A stretch of DNA of 57,501 nt from Planobispora rosea (GTDB lineage Bacteria; Actinomycetota; Actinomycetes; Streptosporangiales; Streptosporangiaceae), in NCBI RefSeq assembly GCF_014648175.1, contig NZ_BMQP01000053.1, forward strand, positions 1-57,501. Reading direction: 5' to 3'. Numbering within the stretch: position 1 is the stretch's first letter; each line of letters opens with the position of its first letter. Positions 34,844 to 42,875 of this stretch are shown piece by piece. The position numbers and the translations under genes are program-made. The notes under the pieces were generated by a model. The model was given only the letters and a program-made list of their open reading frames with translations, did no database searches and had not been told where the DNA came from.

Positions 34844-35704
34844 ATGTTCCGACGACTCGGTGTCGCACTGGCCGTGATGGCGGCCGCCGCGTCCCTGCCC
34901 GCGCCGGCGGCGACCGCCGCGGCGGCGCCCGGACGGATCGCCAACGTCGCCCACCGGGGGGCGAGCGCCTACGCCCCCGAGAACACGATCGCGGCGTTCC
35001 GGCTGGCCCGGGAGCAGCGGGCGGATCTGTTCGAACTGGACGTGCAGGAGACCAGGGACCACCGGCTCGTGCTGATGCACGACACCACGCTGGCGCGGAC
35101 GACGAACGCGGAGACGGTCTTCCCCGGCCGTGCGCCGTGGCGGGTGGCCGACTTCACCCTCGCGGAGATCCGGAGGCTGGACGCCGGATCGTGGTTCGCC
35201 CCCGAGTTCGCCGGCGAGCCGGTGCCGACACTGGGCGAGTCGCTTCGGGCGATGCGGGACAGCGGGCTGGGCCTGCTGCTGGAGATCAAGGCGCCCTCCC
35301 TGTACCCGGGCATCGAGCGGCGCGTCGCGGCCGAGCTGCGGCTCCACCCGTCGTGGCTCCGGGCCGGCCCGGACGGGCGCCGGCTGATCGTGCAGTCCTT
35401 CGACTTCTCGTCGATGCGGCGATTCCACCGCCTGCTGCCGGACGTCCCGATCGGGCTGCTCGGCACTCCCCCCGCCGCCCACCTGCCGGGGCTGGCGGAG
35501 TTCGCCGACCAGATCAATCCCACCCACACCGACCTGACGGCCGGGTACGTCCGGCGGGTGCACGCCCTCGGCATGGAGGTCTTCACCTGGACGATGGACG
35601 ACGCGCCCGCCATGCGCCGCGCCGCCGGTCTCGGCGTGGACGGGATCATCACCAACCGGCCGGACGTCCTCAACGAGGTCCTGCCCGCCCGCGAGGCCGC
35701 CTGA
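34844..35704 (+). CDS. Secreted glycerophosphodiester phosphodiesterase
   Basis: 286 residues. A signal peptide (residues 1-28, ending in an Ala-rich cleavage region) is followed by a GDPD barrel: catalytic His and metal ligands in VAHRGASAYAPENTIAAF, ELDVQETRDHRLVLMHD, and LEIK. It hydrolyses glycerophosphodiesters to glycerol 3-phosphate and an alcohol, outside the cell; phosphate scavenging or teichoic-acid turnover is likely. ATG 34844 follows GAGAGG; GTG 34838 is two codons upstream. It stands alone. Confidence 0.9.
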   Translation: MFRRLGVALAVMAAAASLPAPAATAAAAPGRIANVAHRGASAYAPENTIAAFRLAREQRADLFELDVQETRDHRLVLMHDTTLARTTNAETVFPGRAPWRVADFTLAEIRRLDAGSWFAPEFAGEPVPTLGESLRAMRDSGLGLLLEIKAPSLYPGIERRVAAELRLHPSWLRAGPDGRRLIVQSFDFSSMRRFHRLLPDVPIGLLGTPPAAHLPGLAEFADQINPTHTDLTAGYVRRVHALGMEVFTWTMDDAPAMRRAAGLGVDGIITNRPDVLNEVLPAREAA

Positions 35705-35826
35705 GGACGACGCGCCAAGCGCCGGCCGGCGGGGCTCAGGCCGTCGAGCTGGAGATGGAGGCGGCCCTGGGCGACCGTGGCGGGCGGTGTCCCCGATCCG
35801 GGTCAGGCGTGGTATCCACGTCGGAT

Positions 35827-36231
35827 ATGCGCACTCTCCGTCTCGACGGCCCGTTCATCAGGGTCAGCCAGGACCCGCAGGAGGTCATCGGCGACTTCCT
35901 GGGCTTCGCCCTCTCGCTGGGGAACCTGTCCGGGCGTCCTCCCGCCGAGGAGTTCGCCGAGATCTTCTCTCCCGCGGGGAGGGGGATGAGACTGCCCGAC
36001 ACCTTCGCCGCCTACCGGGCCGGGGAACCGGACGGCGTCCCCGAGGAGTTCGGGGAGATGGCCGCCGAGGAGCTGGAGCGCAGGGAGATCTGGGTGCTCA
36101 CCCGCCTCCGGTACGGCACCGCGCCGGTCTCGGCCCTCGTCGAGGGCCCGGAGCTGCGGCACCTGCTGGGCGAGGCCCTCGCGCTGCGCGACGCCGTACC
36201 CCCCGGTGACCACGGCGGCTCACGTTCCTGA
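35827..36231 (+). CDS. Hypothetical protein
   Basis: 134 residues, acidic and soluble, with no recognised family. Visible features: RLDGPFIRVSQDPQEVIGDF with an amphipathic helix, a Gly/Arg loop near 50 (SPAGRGMRLPDTFAAYRAGE), and helices in the C-terminal half (EMAAEELERREIWVLTRLRY, LRHLLGEALALRDAV). No signal peptide or cysteine. ATG 35827 was chosen; the ribosome site is weak. The codon pattern is strongly coding, so the gene is probably real. Confidence 0.6.
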   Translation: MRTLRLDGPFIRVSQDPQEVIGDFLGFALSLGNLSGRPPAEEFAEIFSPAGRGMRLPDTFAAYRAGEPDGVPEEFGEMAAEELERREIWVLTRLRYGTAPVSALVEGPELRHLLGEALALRDAVPPGDHGGSRS

Positions 36232-36268
36232 ATCACGGGGCCGCGGAAGGCCCGGTCTCCGGGAGCCG

Positions 36269-36391
36269 TCAGTCCAGGGACCCGGCGAAGACCACGATCT
36301 CGTCGATGTCGCCGTCGGCGGTGACGTGCACCACGTCCATACCCGACGGCAGGGCGCGGCCCTCGCCGTCCGGCGCGGAGTCATCCGACAC
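36269..36391 (-). pseudogene. SnoaL-like (NTF2-fold) C-terminal fragment
   Basis: A 40-codon frame from a GTG with GAGGGG before it ends DVVHVTADGDIDEIVVFAGS then LD. The VVHVTADGDIDEIVVF strand pair is how SnoaL-like/NTF2-fold proteins finish. The remaining 90 residues of such a protein are absent, so this is probably the tail of a lost gene, though the start signals would allow a tiny product. Confidence 0.45.
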
Positions 36392-36460
36392 AACGTTCCC
36401 CTCGTAGATCGGTCACCTTGAGGGCTATGGTCCCACCGGTTCCACGTTCTCACACGAATT

Positions 36461-36474
36461 TGTTCGTATGAACA
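36461..36474 (+). promoter_or_regulatory. DeoR-type operator before the first DeoR gene
   Basis: TGTTCGTATGAACA, with perfect outer TGTTC/GAACA arms, lies 22 bases before the start codon. The second DeoR gene has the closely similar TGTTCAAATAAACA at its promoter. Both are likely autoregulatory sites. Confidence 0.65.
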
Positions 36475-36495
36475 TAGCCATGGTAGAAATGGGCC

Positions 36496-37281
36496 ATGGG
36501 AGTCGCCAATCGCCTGGATCTGACGTTGCGCCTGGTTCAGGGCTCCGGCCGGATGGCCGTGTCGGAGCTCGCCCAGCGGCTCGGCGTCTCCGAGATGACC
36601 GTGCGCCGGGATCTCGACACGCTGGAACACCAGGGCCTGGTCCGCCGGGTGCACGGGGGCGCGGTCGCCGTCCGGCCGCGGGAGGAGGCAGGCGGCTTCG
36701 CCACGCGTGAGCACTGGCAGGCCGCCACCAAGGACCGCCTCGGCGCGGCCCTCGCCGCCCTGGTCGAACCCGGTTCGCGCGTGCTGCTGGACGCCGGCAC
36801 CACGACCGTGCACGTCGCCGGCCACCTGGCCACCCGGGCACCGCTCACGGTCGCCGTGCTCAGCCTGCAGGCCGCGCAGCGCCTGGCCGACCGCCCCGGC
36901 ATCGACCTGCTGGTGATCGGCGGCCGCTCCCGGCCCGGCGAGCACTCCCTGGTCGGCCCGCTGGCCCTGCGCACCCTGGAGTCCCTGACCTTCGACTGCT
37001 TCGTGATGTCCATCGGAGGCGTCCACGCCGAACAGGGCTGGACCGAGTTCTCCCTCGACGACGCGGCCGTCAAACAGGCCGGCCTCGCCCAGTCCGCCCG
37101 CACCGTCGCCGTGGCCGACGCGACCAAGCTCGGCGTGCGCGCCTTCAGCCGGGTCGGCCCCCTGGACGCGGTGCGCACCTTCGTCACCGACACCGCCGCG
37201 CGGGATCCCGCGACCCATCCCAGCGGCCCTCCGACGCTGGCGGCCCTGCGCGAGGCCGGCGTCGAGACCCTCCTGGCCTGA
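36496..37281 (+). CDS. DeoR/GlpR family regulator, copy 1
   Basis: 261 residues. The DeoR helix-turn-helix is VSELAQRLGVSEMTVRRDLD then TLEHQGLVRRVHGGA. The effector domain is the sugar-phosphate-isomerase-like DeoRC fold: LLDAGTTTVHVAGHL, IGGRSRPGEHSLVGP, and the Lys of ADATKLG. Such regulators bind sugar phosphates. Its own promoter holds a TGTTC-N4-GAACA palindrome. A DUF4406 gene follows 100 bases later. It is the family partner of the regulator at 52727, but there is no sugar-catabolic operon beside it. Confidence 0.9.
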   Translation: MGVANRLDLTLRLVQGSGRMAVSELAQRLGVSEMTVRRDLDTLEHQGLVRRVHGGAVAVRPREEAGGFATREHWQAATKDRLGAALAALVEPGSRVLLDAGTTTVHVAGHLATRAPLTVAVLSLQAAQRLADRPGIDLLVIGGRSRPGEHSLVGPLALRTLESLTFDCFVMSIGGVHAEQGWTEFSLDDAAVKQAGLAQSARTVAVADATKLGVRAFSRVGPLDAVRTFVTDTAARDPATHPSGPPTLAALREAGVETLLA

Positions 37282-37313
37282 TCCGCAACCCGGGACACCC
37301 CCGTAACCCGGGA

Positions 37314-37371
37314 CGACCCCGCAGCCCGAACGACCCCGCAGCCCGAACGACCCCGCAGCCCGAACGACCCC
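37314..37371. repeat. 17-bp tandem repeat, about 3.4 copies
   Basis: CGACCCCGCAGCCCGAA is repeated three times without change (37314-37364), followed by a partial copy that runs into the ribosome site of the next gene. Looser copies lie upstream (CCCGGGACACC near 37290). Confidence 0.9.
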
Positions 37372-37383
37372 GGAAGGATGACC

Positions 37384-37752
37384 ATGCCCCGCCCCCTGAT
37401 GATCCTCGTCGCCGGCCCGTACCGCTCCGGCACCGGCGACGACCCGCGCAAGCTCCAGGCCAACGTCCAGGCCATGAACGACGCCGCGCTCACCCTCTTC
37501 CGCGCGGGCCACCTGCCCGTCACCGGCGAGGCCCTCGCCCTCCCGCTCCTGGAGACGGCGGGCAGCGCCCGCCACGGTGACGCCGTCTTCGATGAGATCT
37601 TCCATCCCATCGCCGAACGCCTGCTGTCGCGCTGCGACGCGGTCCTGCGCATCGGCGGCCCCTCCGAAGGCGCCGACCGCATGGTCGCCCAGGCCCGGGA
37701 CGAGGGCAAGGAGGTCTACACCAGCCTCGCCACCGTCCCGCCCGCCCGCTGA
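37384..37752 (+). CDS. DUF4406-like (nucleoside deoxyribosyltransferase-fold) protein
   Basis: 122 residues. The start LMILVAGPYRSGTGDDPRKL and the middle LFRAGHLPVTGEALALPLL fit DUF4406 proteins, which share the nucleoside 2-deoxyribosyltransferase fold (VAGPY near the N-terminus, DAVLRIGGPSEGADRMVAQA near the C-terminus). ATG 37384 lies six bases after GGAAGG; ATG 37378 abuts it and is less likely. It follows the DeoR regulator, perhaps in one transcript, across the 17-bp tandem repeats. The enzymatic role is unproven. Confidence 0.72.
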   Translation: MPRPLMILVAGPYRSGTGDDPRKLQANVQAMNDAALTLFRAGHLPVTGEALALPLLETAGSARHGDAVFDEIFHPIAERLLSRCDAVLRIGGPSEGADRMVAQARDEGKEVYTSLATVPPAR

Positions 37753-37847
37753 CCCCCGGATCCGGCACCGCGATCACCACGGTACGGACGGCGCGGCGGT
37801 CCCGCGCCGGTCGCCGTGCCCGGCCGGACCACCGGCACCGCGGCCGG

Positions 37848-39407
37848 TCAGGCCGTGTCCGGCGTGGCCTGCCGGGAGGCCGGCGTCTTCTCCTCCCCGG
37901 TGTGCAGCAGGTCCCCGCGCCGGATGAGCAGTGCGCCGAGCAGCGCCCCGGCCACGGCCAGAGCGGCGGCGACGACGCCGAGCAGGCTCAGGGCCCCGGC
38001 GATGGCGTCGCGGCCGAACGCGGCCGCCGTCTCTCCCAGGGGCGCGGGCACGGCCGCCGCCACCGCGTCGATCCGCCCGGCCTCCAGCGCGCCGGCGATC
38101 CGTTCCCGCGTCCCGGCGTCCAGCCCGGCGAGCGCGGGCGCGGCGCCGGTCGCCGCGTGCAGGTGCGCGGAGAACATCAGACCGAAGACGGCGGTGCCCA
38201 GCGTGGTGCCCAGGGGCAGGAAGGACTGGATCACTCCCGAGGCCGTGCCGGTGCGCGAGGGCGGCACCACGCTCATGACCACCGTCATGCCCGGCGTCGA
38301 CACCAGGCCGAGGCCGAAGCCGAGCAGCACCAGGCCCGGCAGCAGGCGGGCCCACGATCCTCCCGCGTCGGCCGCCGTCAGCGCGGCGAGCCCGGCGGCG
38401 GAGACGACGAAGCCCGCGGCGATCAGCCCTCCGGGCGGCACGCGCGCGCCCAGCCGCACGGCGGCCAGCCCGCCCGCCATGAGCGGCGCGCTCATGCCCA
38501 GCAGCCGCAGCCCCACGTCGAAGGCGTCGTAGGAGTAGCCGGCCGACAGGAACAGCACCAGGTAGGCCATCAGGCCGAAACCGACTAGGCGGACCAGCAG
38601 CGCGGAGACCGCCGCGCCGGTGAAGGAGCGGATGCGGAACAGCGACAGGTCCAGCAGCGGGTGCGCGCCCCTGGCCTGACTCACCACGAACACGGCCAGG
38701 GCGAGCACGCCCGCGCCCGCCTGCGCCAGCGTGGCCGTGCTCGACCAGCCCTGGGACGCGCCCTGGAGCAGGGCGAGGGTGACGGCGGCGACTCCGGTCG
38801 TCAGCGTGAGGACGCCGATGACGTCGACGCGCACCCGTCCGGCGGGGGGATCGGCCTCGAGCCTGCGCAGGGCCAGCCAGAGGAGGGCCGCGCCGAGGGG
38901 GACGTTGATCAGGAACATGCTCCGCCAGCCCAGCGTCTCCACCAGCACTCCCCCGGCCAGCGGCCCCAGCGCCCCCGCTCCCATGGTCGCGGCGCCGAAG
39001 ATCGCGATGGCCCTCGTGCGCGCGGCCCCGCCGTACGAGCCGGCGATGATGGCCATCGCGGGGGCGAACGCGAACGCCCCGCCGAGCCCCTGGACGGCGC
39101 GGAAGACGTTCAGCGCCACCGTTGACGGCGCGAGCCCGCAGGCGAGCGAGGCCAGGGTGAACACCGCCAGCCCGCCGGTGAACACGCGCCGCCTGCCGGC
39201 CGAGTCGGCCAGCGAGCCCGCCGTCAGCAGCACCGAGGCGAAGACCAGCGTGTAGGCGTTGATCACCCACTGCAGACCGGCCAGCCCCGAGCCCAGGTCG
39301 TTGCGGATGGCGGGCAGCGCCACATTGACGATCGTGATGTCGAGCGTGAGCAGCACGCAGGCGGCGGTCACCAGCGTGAGGGCCCACGTGGACCGGCTTC
39401 CGATCAC
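37848..39407 (-). CDS. DHA2-family MFS drug/siderophore exporter
   Basis: 519 residues with 14 predicted membrane helices, the layout of EmrB/QacA carriers. Motif C-like and DHA2 signatures: LDITIVNVALPAIRNDLG, LADSAGRRRVFTGGLAVF, GPLAGGVLVETLGWRSMFLI then NVPLG. GTG 39407 is preceded by a perfect AAGGAGG. An iron-box-like palindrome lies 26-44 bases upstream, so expression is probably repressed by an IdeR/DmdR protein with iron; siderophore export is then a plausible job. The divergent TetR gene 260 bases away is a second candidate regulator. Confidence 0.88.
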   Translation of the reverse strand: MIGSRSTWALTLVTAACVLLTLDITIVNVALPAIRNDLGSGLAGLQWVINAYTLVFASVLLTAGSLADSAGRRRVFTGGLAVFTLASLACGLAPSTVALNVFRAVQGLGGAFAFAPAMAIIAGSYGGAARTRAIAIFGAATMGAGALGPLAGGVLVETLGWRSMFLINVPLGAALLWLALRRLEADPPAGRVRVDVIGVLTLTTGVAAVTLALLQGASQGWSSTATLAQAGAGVLALAVFVVSQARGAHPLLDLSLFRIRSFTGAAVSALLVRLVGFGLMAYLVLFLSAGYSYDAFDVGLRLLGMSAPLMAGGLAAVRLGARVPPGGLIAAGFVVSAAGLAALTAADAGGSWARLLPGLVLLGFGLGLVSTPGMTVVMSVVPPSRTGTASGVIQSFLPLGTTLGTAVFGLMFSAHLHAATGAAPALAGLDAGTRERIAGALEAGRIDAVAAAVPAPLGETAAAFGRDAIAGALSLLGVVAAALAVAGALLGALLIRRGDLLHTGEEKTPASRQATPDTA

Positions 39408-39432
39408 TGTGAACCTCCTTTACGCCGCCCAC

Positions 39433-39451
39433 CTTAGTTAGGCAAGCCTTA
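39433..39451 (-). promoter_or_regulatory. Iron box (IdeR/DmdR-type)
   Basis: CTTAGTTAGGCAAGCCTTA agrees with the DtxR/IdeR consensus TTAGGTTAGGCTAACCTAA at 13 of 19 positions, including the central TTAGGC and CCT. It sits between the DHA2 exporter and the divergent tetR gene, closer to the exporter. Confidence 0.6.
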
Positions 39452-39666
39452 TTTATTCAAGACTGTCTGTAACAAAATACGGAGGCGACCGGCCCCGCCC
39501 GGGGCCCCGCCGTGGCCGAGGCGTTCGGCCGGGCCGGCTCCGGCCGGTACGCTCCCTTCTGGGAGGAGAGGGAACAGGCCGTGGGCCGGTGGATTCGTGC
39601 GGGGGCGGCACGGCCCGGACGGCGGACGACCAGCGGGACCGAGCGGCGAGACACGAGCAGGGGGAT

Positions 39667-40347
39667 ATGAGCGAACAGGCGCGTCAGTGGCGGGTGCTGG
39701 GCCGTCCCCGGGGACGGCCCGCGCGCATCACCCGGCTCGCGATCGCCGACGCCGCCCTCGCCGTGGGGTTCGACAACCTCACGCTCGCCACGGTCGCCGA
39801 GCGGCTGCAGGTCGCGCACTCCGCGCTCTACCGCCACGTCGCCGACCGTGAGGACCTGGTCATCCTGGCCATGGACCGGGTGCTGCAGCTCACCCCCTGG
39901 CCGGAGCCGACCGGACGGTGGCGGACGGACCTCACCGAGCAGGCCGAGGCCGTCTGGCGGCTGCTGGAGGCCCATCCCGGCCTCATCAAGGAGTTCCTCA
40001 AGCTGACGCGCTTCCCCGAGGAGCTGATACTGCGTTTCGGCGCGTCCGTCCGGCAGCTCATCTCCTACGGGTTCACTCCCGAGGACGCGTTCCTGGCGTC
40101 GGACACCGTCTTCGACCTCACCGTCGACGTCTTCAGCCGCGGCAAGCAGCTGGACCTCCCCGTGGGTGACTCCGACGTCCGCACGAGCACGGCGGACGCC
40201 TGGGCGACGGCGGTCGGTGAGACGGTGGCGCCGCTCCTGCGGACGGCCCTGGCCGAGCCCGCCTCGGTGTGGTTCGCCCGCAAGCTCGATCTCGTTCTGG
40301 ACGGCATCGCCGCACGGCTCGCCCCGGAGAGGCCGGAGCCGGCTTGA
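39667..40347 (+). CDS. TetR family regulator
   Basis: 226 residues. The helix-turn-helix is RLAIADAALAVGFDNLTLAT, VAERLQVAHSALYRHVADRE, of the TetR type with a tetracycline-repressor-like C-terminal domain (AHPGLIKEFLKLTRFPEELI). ATG 39667 follows GGGGG. It is divergent from the DHA2 exporter and probably regulates it or itself. The ligand is unknown. Confidence 0.87.
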   Translation: MSEQARQWRVLGRPRGRPARITRLAIADAALAVGFDNLTLATVAERLQVAHSALYRHVADREDLVILAMDRVLQLTPWPEPTGRWRTDLTEQAEAVWRLLEAHPGLIKEFLKLTRFPEELILRFGASVRQLISYGFTPEDAFLASDTVFDLTVDVFSRGKQLDLPVGDSDVRTSTADAWATAVGETVAPLLRTALAEPASVWFARKLDLVLDGIAARLAPERPEPA

Positions 40348-40434
40348 CGGTGCTCCGCCGCCGACCCGTCCATGCAACCCGCGTCGGGGCCGACGGCATC
40401 TCCTGTGATGTGAAGCCATCTATCCGGGAGACCC

Positions 40435-40950
40435 ATGAGCCCTGAACGTGACGAGGAGTACACCACGTATGTGAGGAGTCGGCTGTCCTGGCTACGGAAG
40501 ATCGCTTACCCCCTGTGCCAGGACTGGCACAGGGCGGACGACCTGGTACAGACAGCGATAACGCGGCTCTACGTCAAATGGCGCCAGGCGCGGACGGCCG
40601 ACGACCTCGACGCCTACGTGCGGGTGATGCTGATCCGGGTCTTCCTCGCCGAACAGCGAAGAGGCTGGTTCTCCCGGGTGCAGCTGAGGTCCGCGATGCC
40701 CCACGAGCCACTCGACAGCGGTGACCGGGACACGGCCATGGACATCCGCCGGGCCCTGGCCGCCGTCCCTCCACGCCAGCGCGCCACCCTCGTGCTGCGC
40801 TTCCACTGCGATCTGAGCGTGGAGCAGACCGCCCACACGCTGGGCTGCTCCACCGGAACCGTCAAGAGCCAGACCGCCCGCGGCCTCGCCACGCTGCGCT
40901 CGATGCTCGGCGAGCCGGAATCCCGTCTAGCGCGTGCGGAGGAATGCTGA
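40435..40950 (+). CDS. SigE-family ECF RNA polymerase sigma factor
   Basis: 171 residues. Region 2 is LRKIAYPLCQDWHRADDLVQ, TAITRLYVKW, and region 4 is ALAAVPPRQRATLVLRFHCD then LSVEQTAHTLGCSTGTVKSQ, TARGLATLR. The RLSWLRKIAYPLCQDWHRAD pattern marks the SigE-like group common in actinomycetes. The next gene starts inside its stop codon (TGATG) and encodes a membrane protein, probably its anti-sigma or accessory partner. Confidence 0.9.
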   Translation: MSPERDEEYTTYVRSRLSWLRKIAYPLCQDWHRADDLVQTAITRLYVKWRQARTADDLDAYVRVMLIRVFLAEQRRGWFSRVQLRSAMPHEPLDSGDRDTAMDIRRALAAVPPRQRATLVLRFHCDLSVEQTAHTLGCSTGTVKSQTARGLATLRSMLGEPESRLARAEEC

Positions 40951-41636
40951 TGGATGTCAAGCAGGTGTTCGACTCGCTGGCGAGCCAGGAGCAGCCGCCC
41001 ACCACGGTGGATGTGGATCTGGCCGTCGCGGCGGGACGCGACATGCGCAGACGTCGTCGTGGCGCCGTCACCGGGATCACCGTGGCGGTGGCGGCCGCGG
41101 CCGTCCTCACGGCCTGGGCCGTCCGCCCGTGGCCGGGGCAGCCCGGCGGCCTCGCCGTCGCCGTACCCGCCGCGCCGTCCCTCACAGCCGCGCCGTCCCT
41201 CACAGCCACGCCACGGCCCACCGACAAGGGACTCGCGGAACTGAGGAAGAAGTTCCCTCCCAGAGGGAGGATCGCCTCCGTGCCGCCGCTCGTCATGTGG
41301 CTGAGCGACGCACCCCGCAAGAACGGGCTCGTTCTTTGCGAGAGCGGACCGCACGGCGGCTCCTGCTCCGGGTTCCCTCCCCTCGCCGCCGGCGAGTTCG
41401 CCCGTCCGCAGGGCAAGCTGCGCAGTGCAGACGTCTGGCTCGGTGTGGCCAAGGGCGACGTCCACGGAGTGACGGCCGTCACCAAGGACGGGAAGCAGCT
41501 CCCGGGCGACCTCACCCGGGGTGTCGGAGCGGGACTCGGGCTGTGGGCTGTGGAGTGTCCCCCGGGAGCCGACGTGCGCAGGCTCGTCGTCACCGGCGCG
41601 AGGGGGGAGATCCTGCAGCGGATCCCACTGCGGTGA
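40950..41636 (+). CDS. Membrane-anchored partner of the SigE-family sigma factor
   Basis: 228 residues. Residues 1-40 are cytosolic (MDVKQVFDSLASQEQPPTTV, with DLAVAAGRDMRRRRR), one helix spans about 42-62, and the rest is outside: an Ala/Pro-rich linker with an 18-bp duplicated DNA unit, then a domain with two cysteines (LVLCESGPHGGSCSGFPPLA) and a third in WAVECPPGADVRRL. ATG 40950 has GGAGGA seven bases before it and overlaps the sigma stop. No zinc-binding anti-sigma motif is present, so anti-sigma activity is only inferred from position. Confidence 0.72.
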   Translation: MDVKQVFDSLASQEQPPTTVDVDLAVAAGRDMRRRRRGAVTGITVAVAAAAVLTAWAVRPWPGQPGGLAVAVPAAPSLTAAPSLTATPRPTDKGLAELRKKFPPRGRIASVPPLVMWLSDAPRKNGLVLCESGPHGGSCSGFPPLAAGEFARPQGKLRSADVWLGVAKGDVHGVTAVTKDGKQLPGDLTRGVGAGLGLWAVECPPGADVRRLVVTGARGEILQRIPLR

Positions 41637-41895
41637 GGAGCCTGACGGCCCCGTCCCCGGACCGGGTTCCGGCGGTCCGCCGGCGGCACACCCTGACGGC
41701 TCCGCCTGAACCCGCCGGATCGAGATGACGGTGCCACAGGTGATGGAAGGAAAGTCCCCGCCCGTTCAGGTCGTGCGATCACGCAGGGGATCGTTTCGCC
41801 GCTCCGGCGTCCGGACGGGAGGCGTCCAGGCCCGCCTTCAGTTCGGCGGCGGTCGCGAGGTCGGCGGCCAGCGCCTCGCGGTCGGCCGGCCCCTG

Positions 41896-42387
41896 CCCTC
41901 CGCGGACGCCGGCTGGCGGGCCGGGCTGCACGACCTGGCCGCCTCCGGCCTCACCGCCTTCCGCGCCCATCCCTGGCTGCTGCAGGTGGTGACCTCGCGC
42001 ACCGTCTTCGGCCCGAACGTCCTGGCCCGCCATGACGCCGCGCTGGCCCTGCTCGACGGGTACGGCCTGGCGGCAGCCGACATCGTGGGATGCGTGGCGG
42101 CGGTCGAGGCGTACACGCGGGGCGCGGCCTCGGCAGTCGTCGAGGCCGAGCAGGTGCCCGCGCTCACCGGCGGCGACGACGAGTGGTGGGAGCAGCGTGC
42201 CCCGCTCCTGGGTGAGCGCATGGCCGGCCGCTTCCCGCGACTCACCGCGCTGGAGGAGGCCGGGGCGCTCGCCGTGTCGGACTCCGCGCTCCCCTATACG
42301 CTGCAGCGGGCGTTGGACCGCTTCGCCTTCGGGCTCGGCCTCGTCCTCGACTCCGTCGGCGCGCGGATCACCGCGGCCCGGGGCTGA
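41896..42387 (+). pseudogene. TetR regulator lacking its DNA-binding domain
   Basis: The frame from DAGWRAGLHDLAASGLTAFR, AHPWLLQVVTSRTVFGPNVL to the end ALDRFAFGLGLVLDSVGARI is the C-terminal domain of a tetracycline-repressor-like TetR protein. The 60-residue helix-turn-helix is missing; upstream codons in the frame (from ATG 41725) give Arg/Gly-rich non-homologous sequence, partly Ser/Arg shadow. It is best read as a 5'-deleted regulator. Confidence 0.65.
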
Positions 42388-42504
42388 TCGTCGCTGCGTG
42401 TTCGCACGAGCCCGCAGCCGGTTACGGCGACCGGGAAACGACGCGATCCCATCCGATCGAGATCCTCAGAGAGGATGGCGATAGTTCGTGCACACATCAA
42501 CATA

Positions 42505-42534
42505 TATCCGCCCTATCGACCGCTTCCCTACCGT
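42505..42534 (+). promoter_or_regulatory. Promoter block of cysteine-rich peptide gene A
   Basis: Two 9-bp direct repeats, TATCCGCCC (42505-42513) and TATCGACCG (42514-42522), are followed after six bases by TACCGT (42529-42534), a likely -10 box. Peptide gene B has TATCGGTCC and TATCGGCCC with the same six-base gap to TACCGT. Similarity between the two upstream regions extends to the start codons. Direct repeats just before a -10 box are how SARP regulators bind, which fits the SARP gene in this cluster. Confidence 0.7.
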
Positions 42535-42572
42535 CGAAGTGAACCAGTACGCGATCGAAGATGGAGACGCGC

Positions 42573-42743
42573 ATGAACGCACTCATCGGCCGCGCCGCGG
42601 ACCTGACGCTGGGCCTGCTGGCGCCCAGGCTCAGGGCGGAGGCAGCGGTCATCATCGGCTGTTGTGACTTCTGCCTGTGCCGGGTCAAGTCCGAGACCAC
42701 CGGCCAGACCTGGTGCGCCGGGTGCTCCTGCACGAGGTGCTGA
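42573..42743 (+). CDS. Cysteine-rich peptide A, putative precursor
   Basis: 56 residues. An amphipathic leader (MNALIGRAADLTLGLLAPRL, RAEAAVIIG) is followed by a tail with eight cysteines at 30, 31, 34, 36, 48, 51, 53 and 56: CC-x2-C-x-C, an 11-residue loop with a Trp before the next Cys, then C-x2-C-x-C-x2-C. AEA at 22-24 is a possible signal-peptidase site that would release about 32 residues. GGAGA precedes the ATG. Peptide B, 0.8 kb away, shares the leader and all eight cysteines. The neighbouring redox, protease and exporter genes suggest a secreted disulfide-rich or metal-binding peptide. I know no characterised homologue. Confidence 0.8.
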   Translation: MNALIGRAADLTLGLLAPRLRAEAAVIIGCCDFCLCRVKSETTGQTWCAGCSCTRC

Positions 42744-42837
42744 CCCGCAGGGCCGGCCGTCGGCCGCACACGTGACGCGGAGGCCGAGGCAGAGGCCGAG
42801 GCAGCGGCAGCGGCAGCGGCAACGGCAGGAAGCGGCG

Positions 42838-42869
42838 CGACCCGGGCGGGGATCTCCCCGCCCGGGTCG
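42838..42869. terminator. Bidirectional hairpin between peptide A and mauE
   Basis: CGACCCGGGCGGGGA is followed by TC and its exact complement, a 15-bp perfect stem between two convergent genes. The preceding 60 bases (42779-42830) are short hexamer repeats (GAGGCA, GCGGCA) of no evident function. Confidence 0.82.
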
Positions 42870-42875
42870 TTCCCG

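Noticed and set aside
41725..41895. N-terminal extension of the TetR-like frame
   Set aside because: The codons give Arg/Gly-rich sequence without helix-turn-helix; taken as non-homologous sequence joined to a truncated gene.
42744..42837. Hexamer repeats (GAGGCA/GCGGCA) after peptide A, considered as a coding repeat or CRISPR-like array
   Set aside because: Too short, no spacers, outside the reading frame; they only lead into the terminator hairpin.
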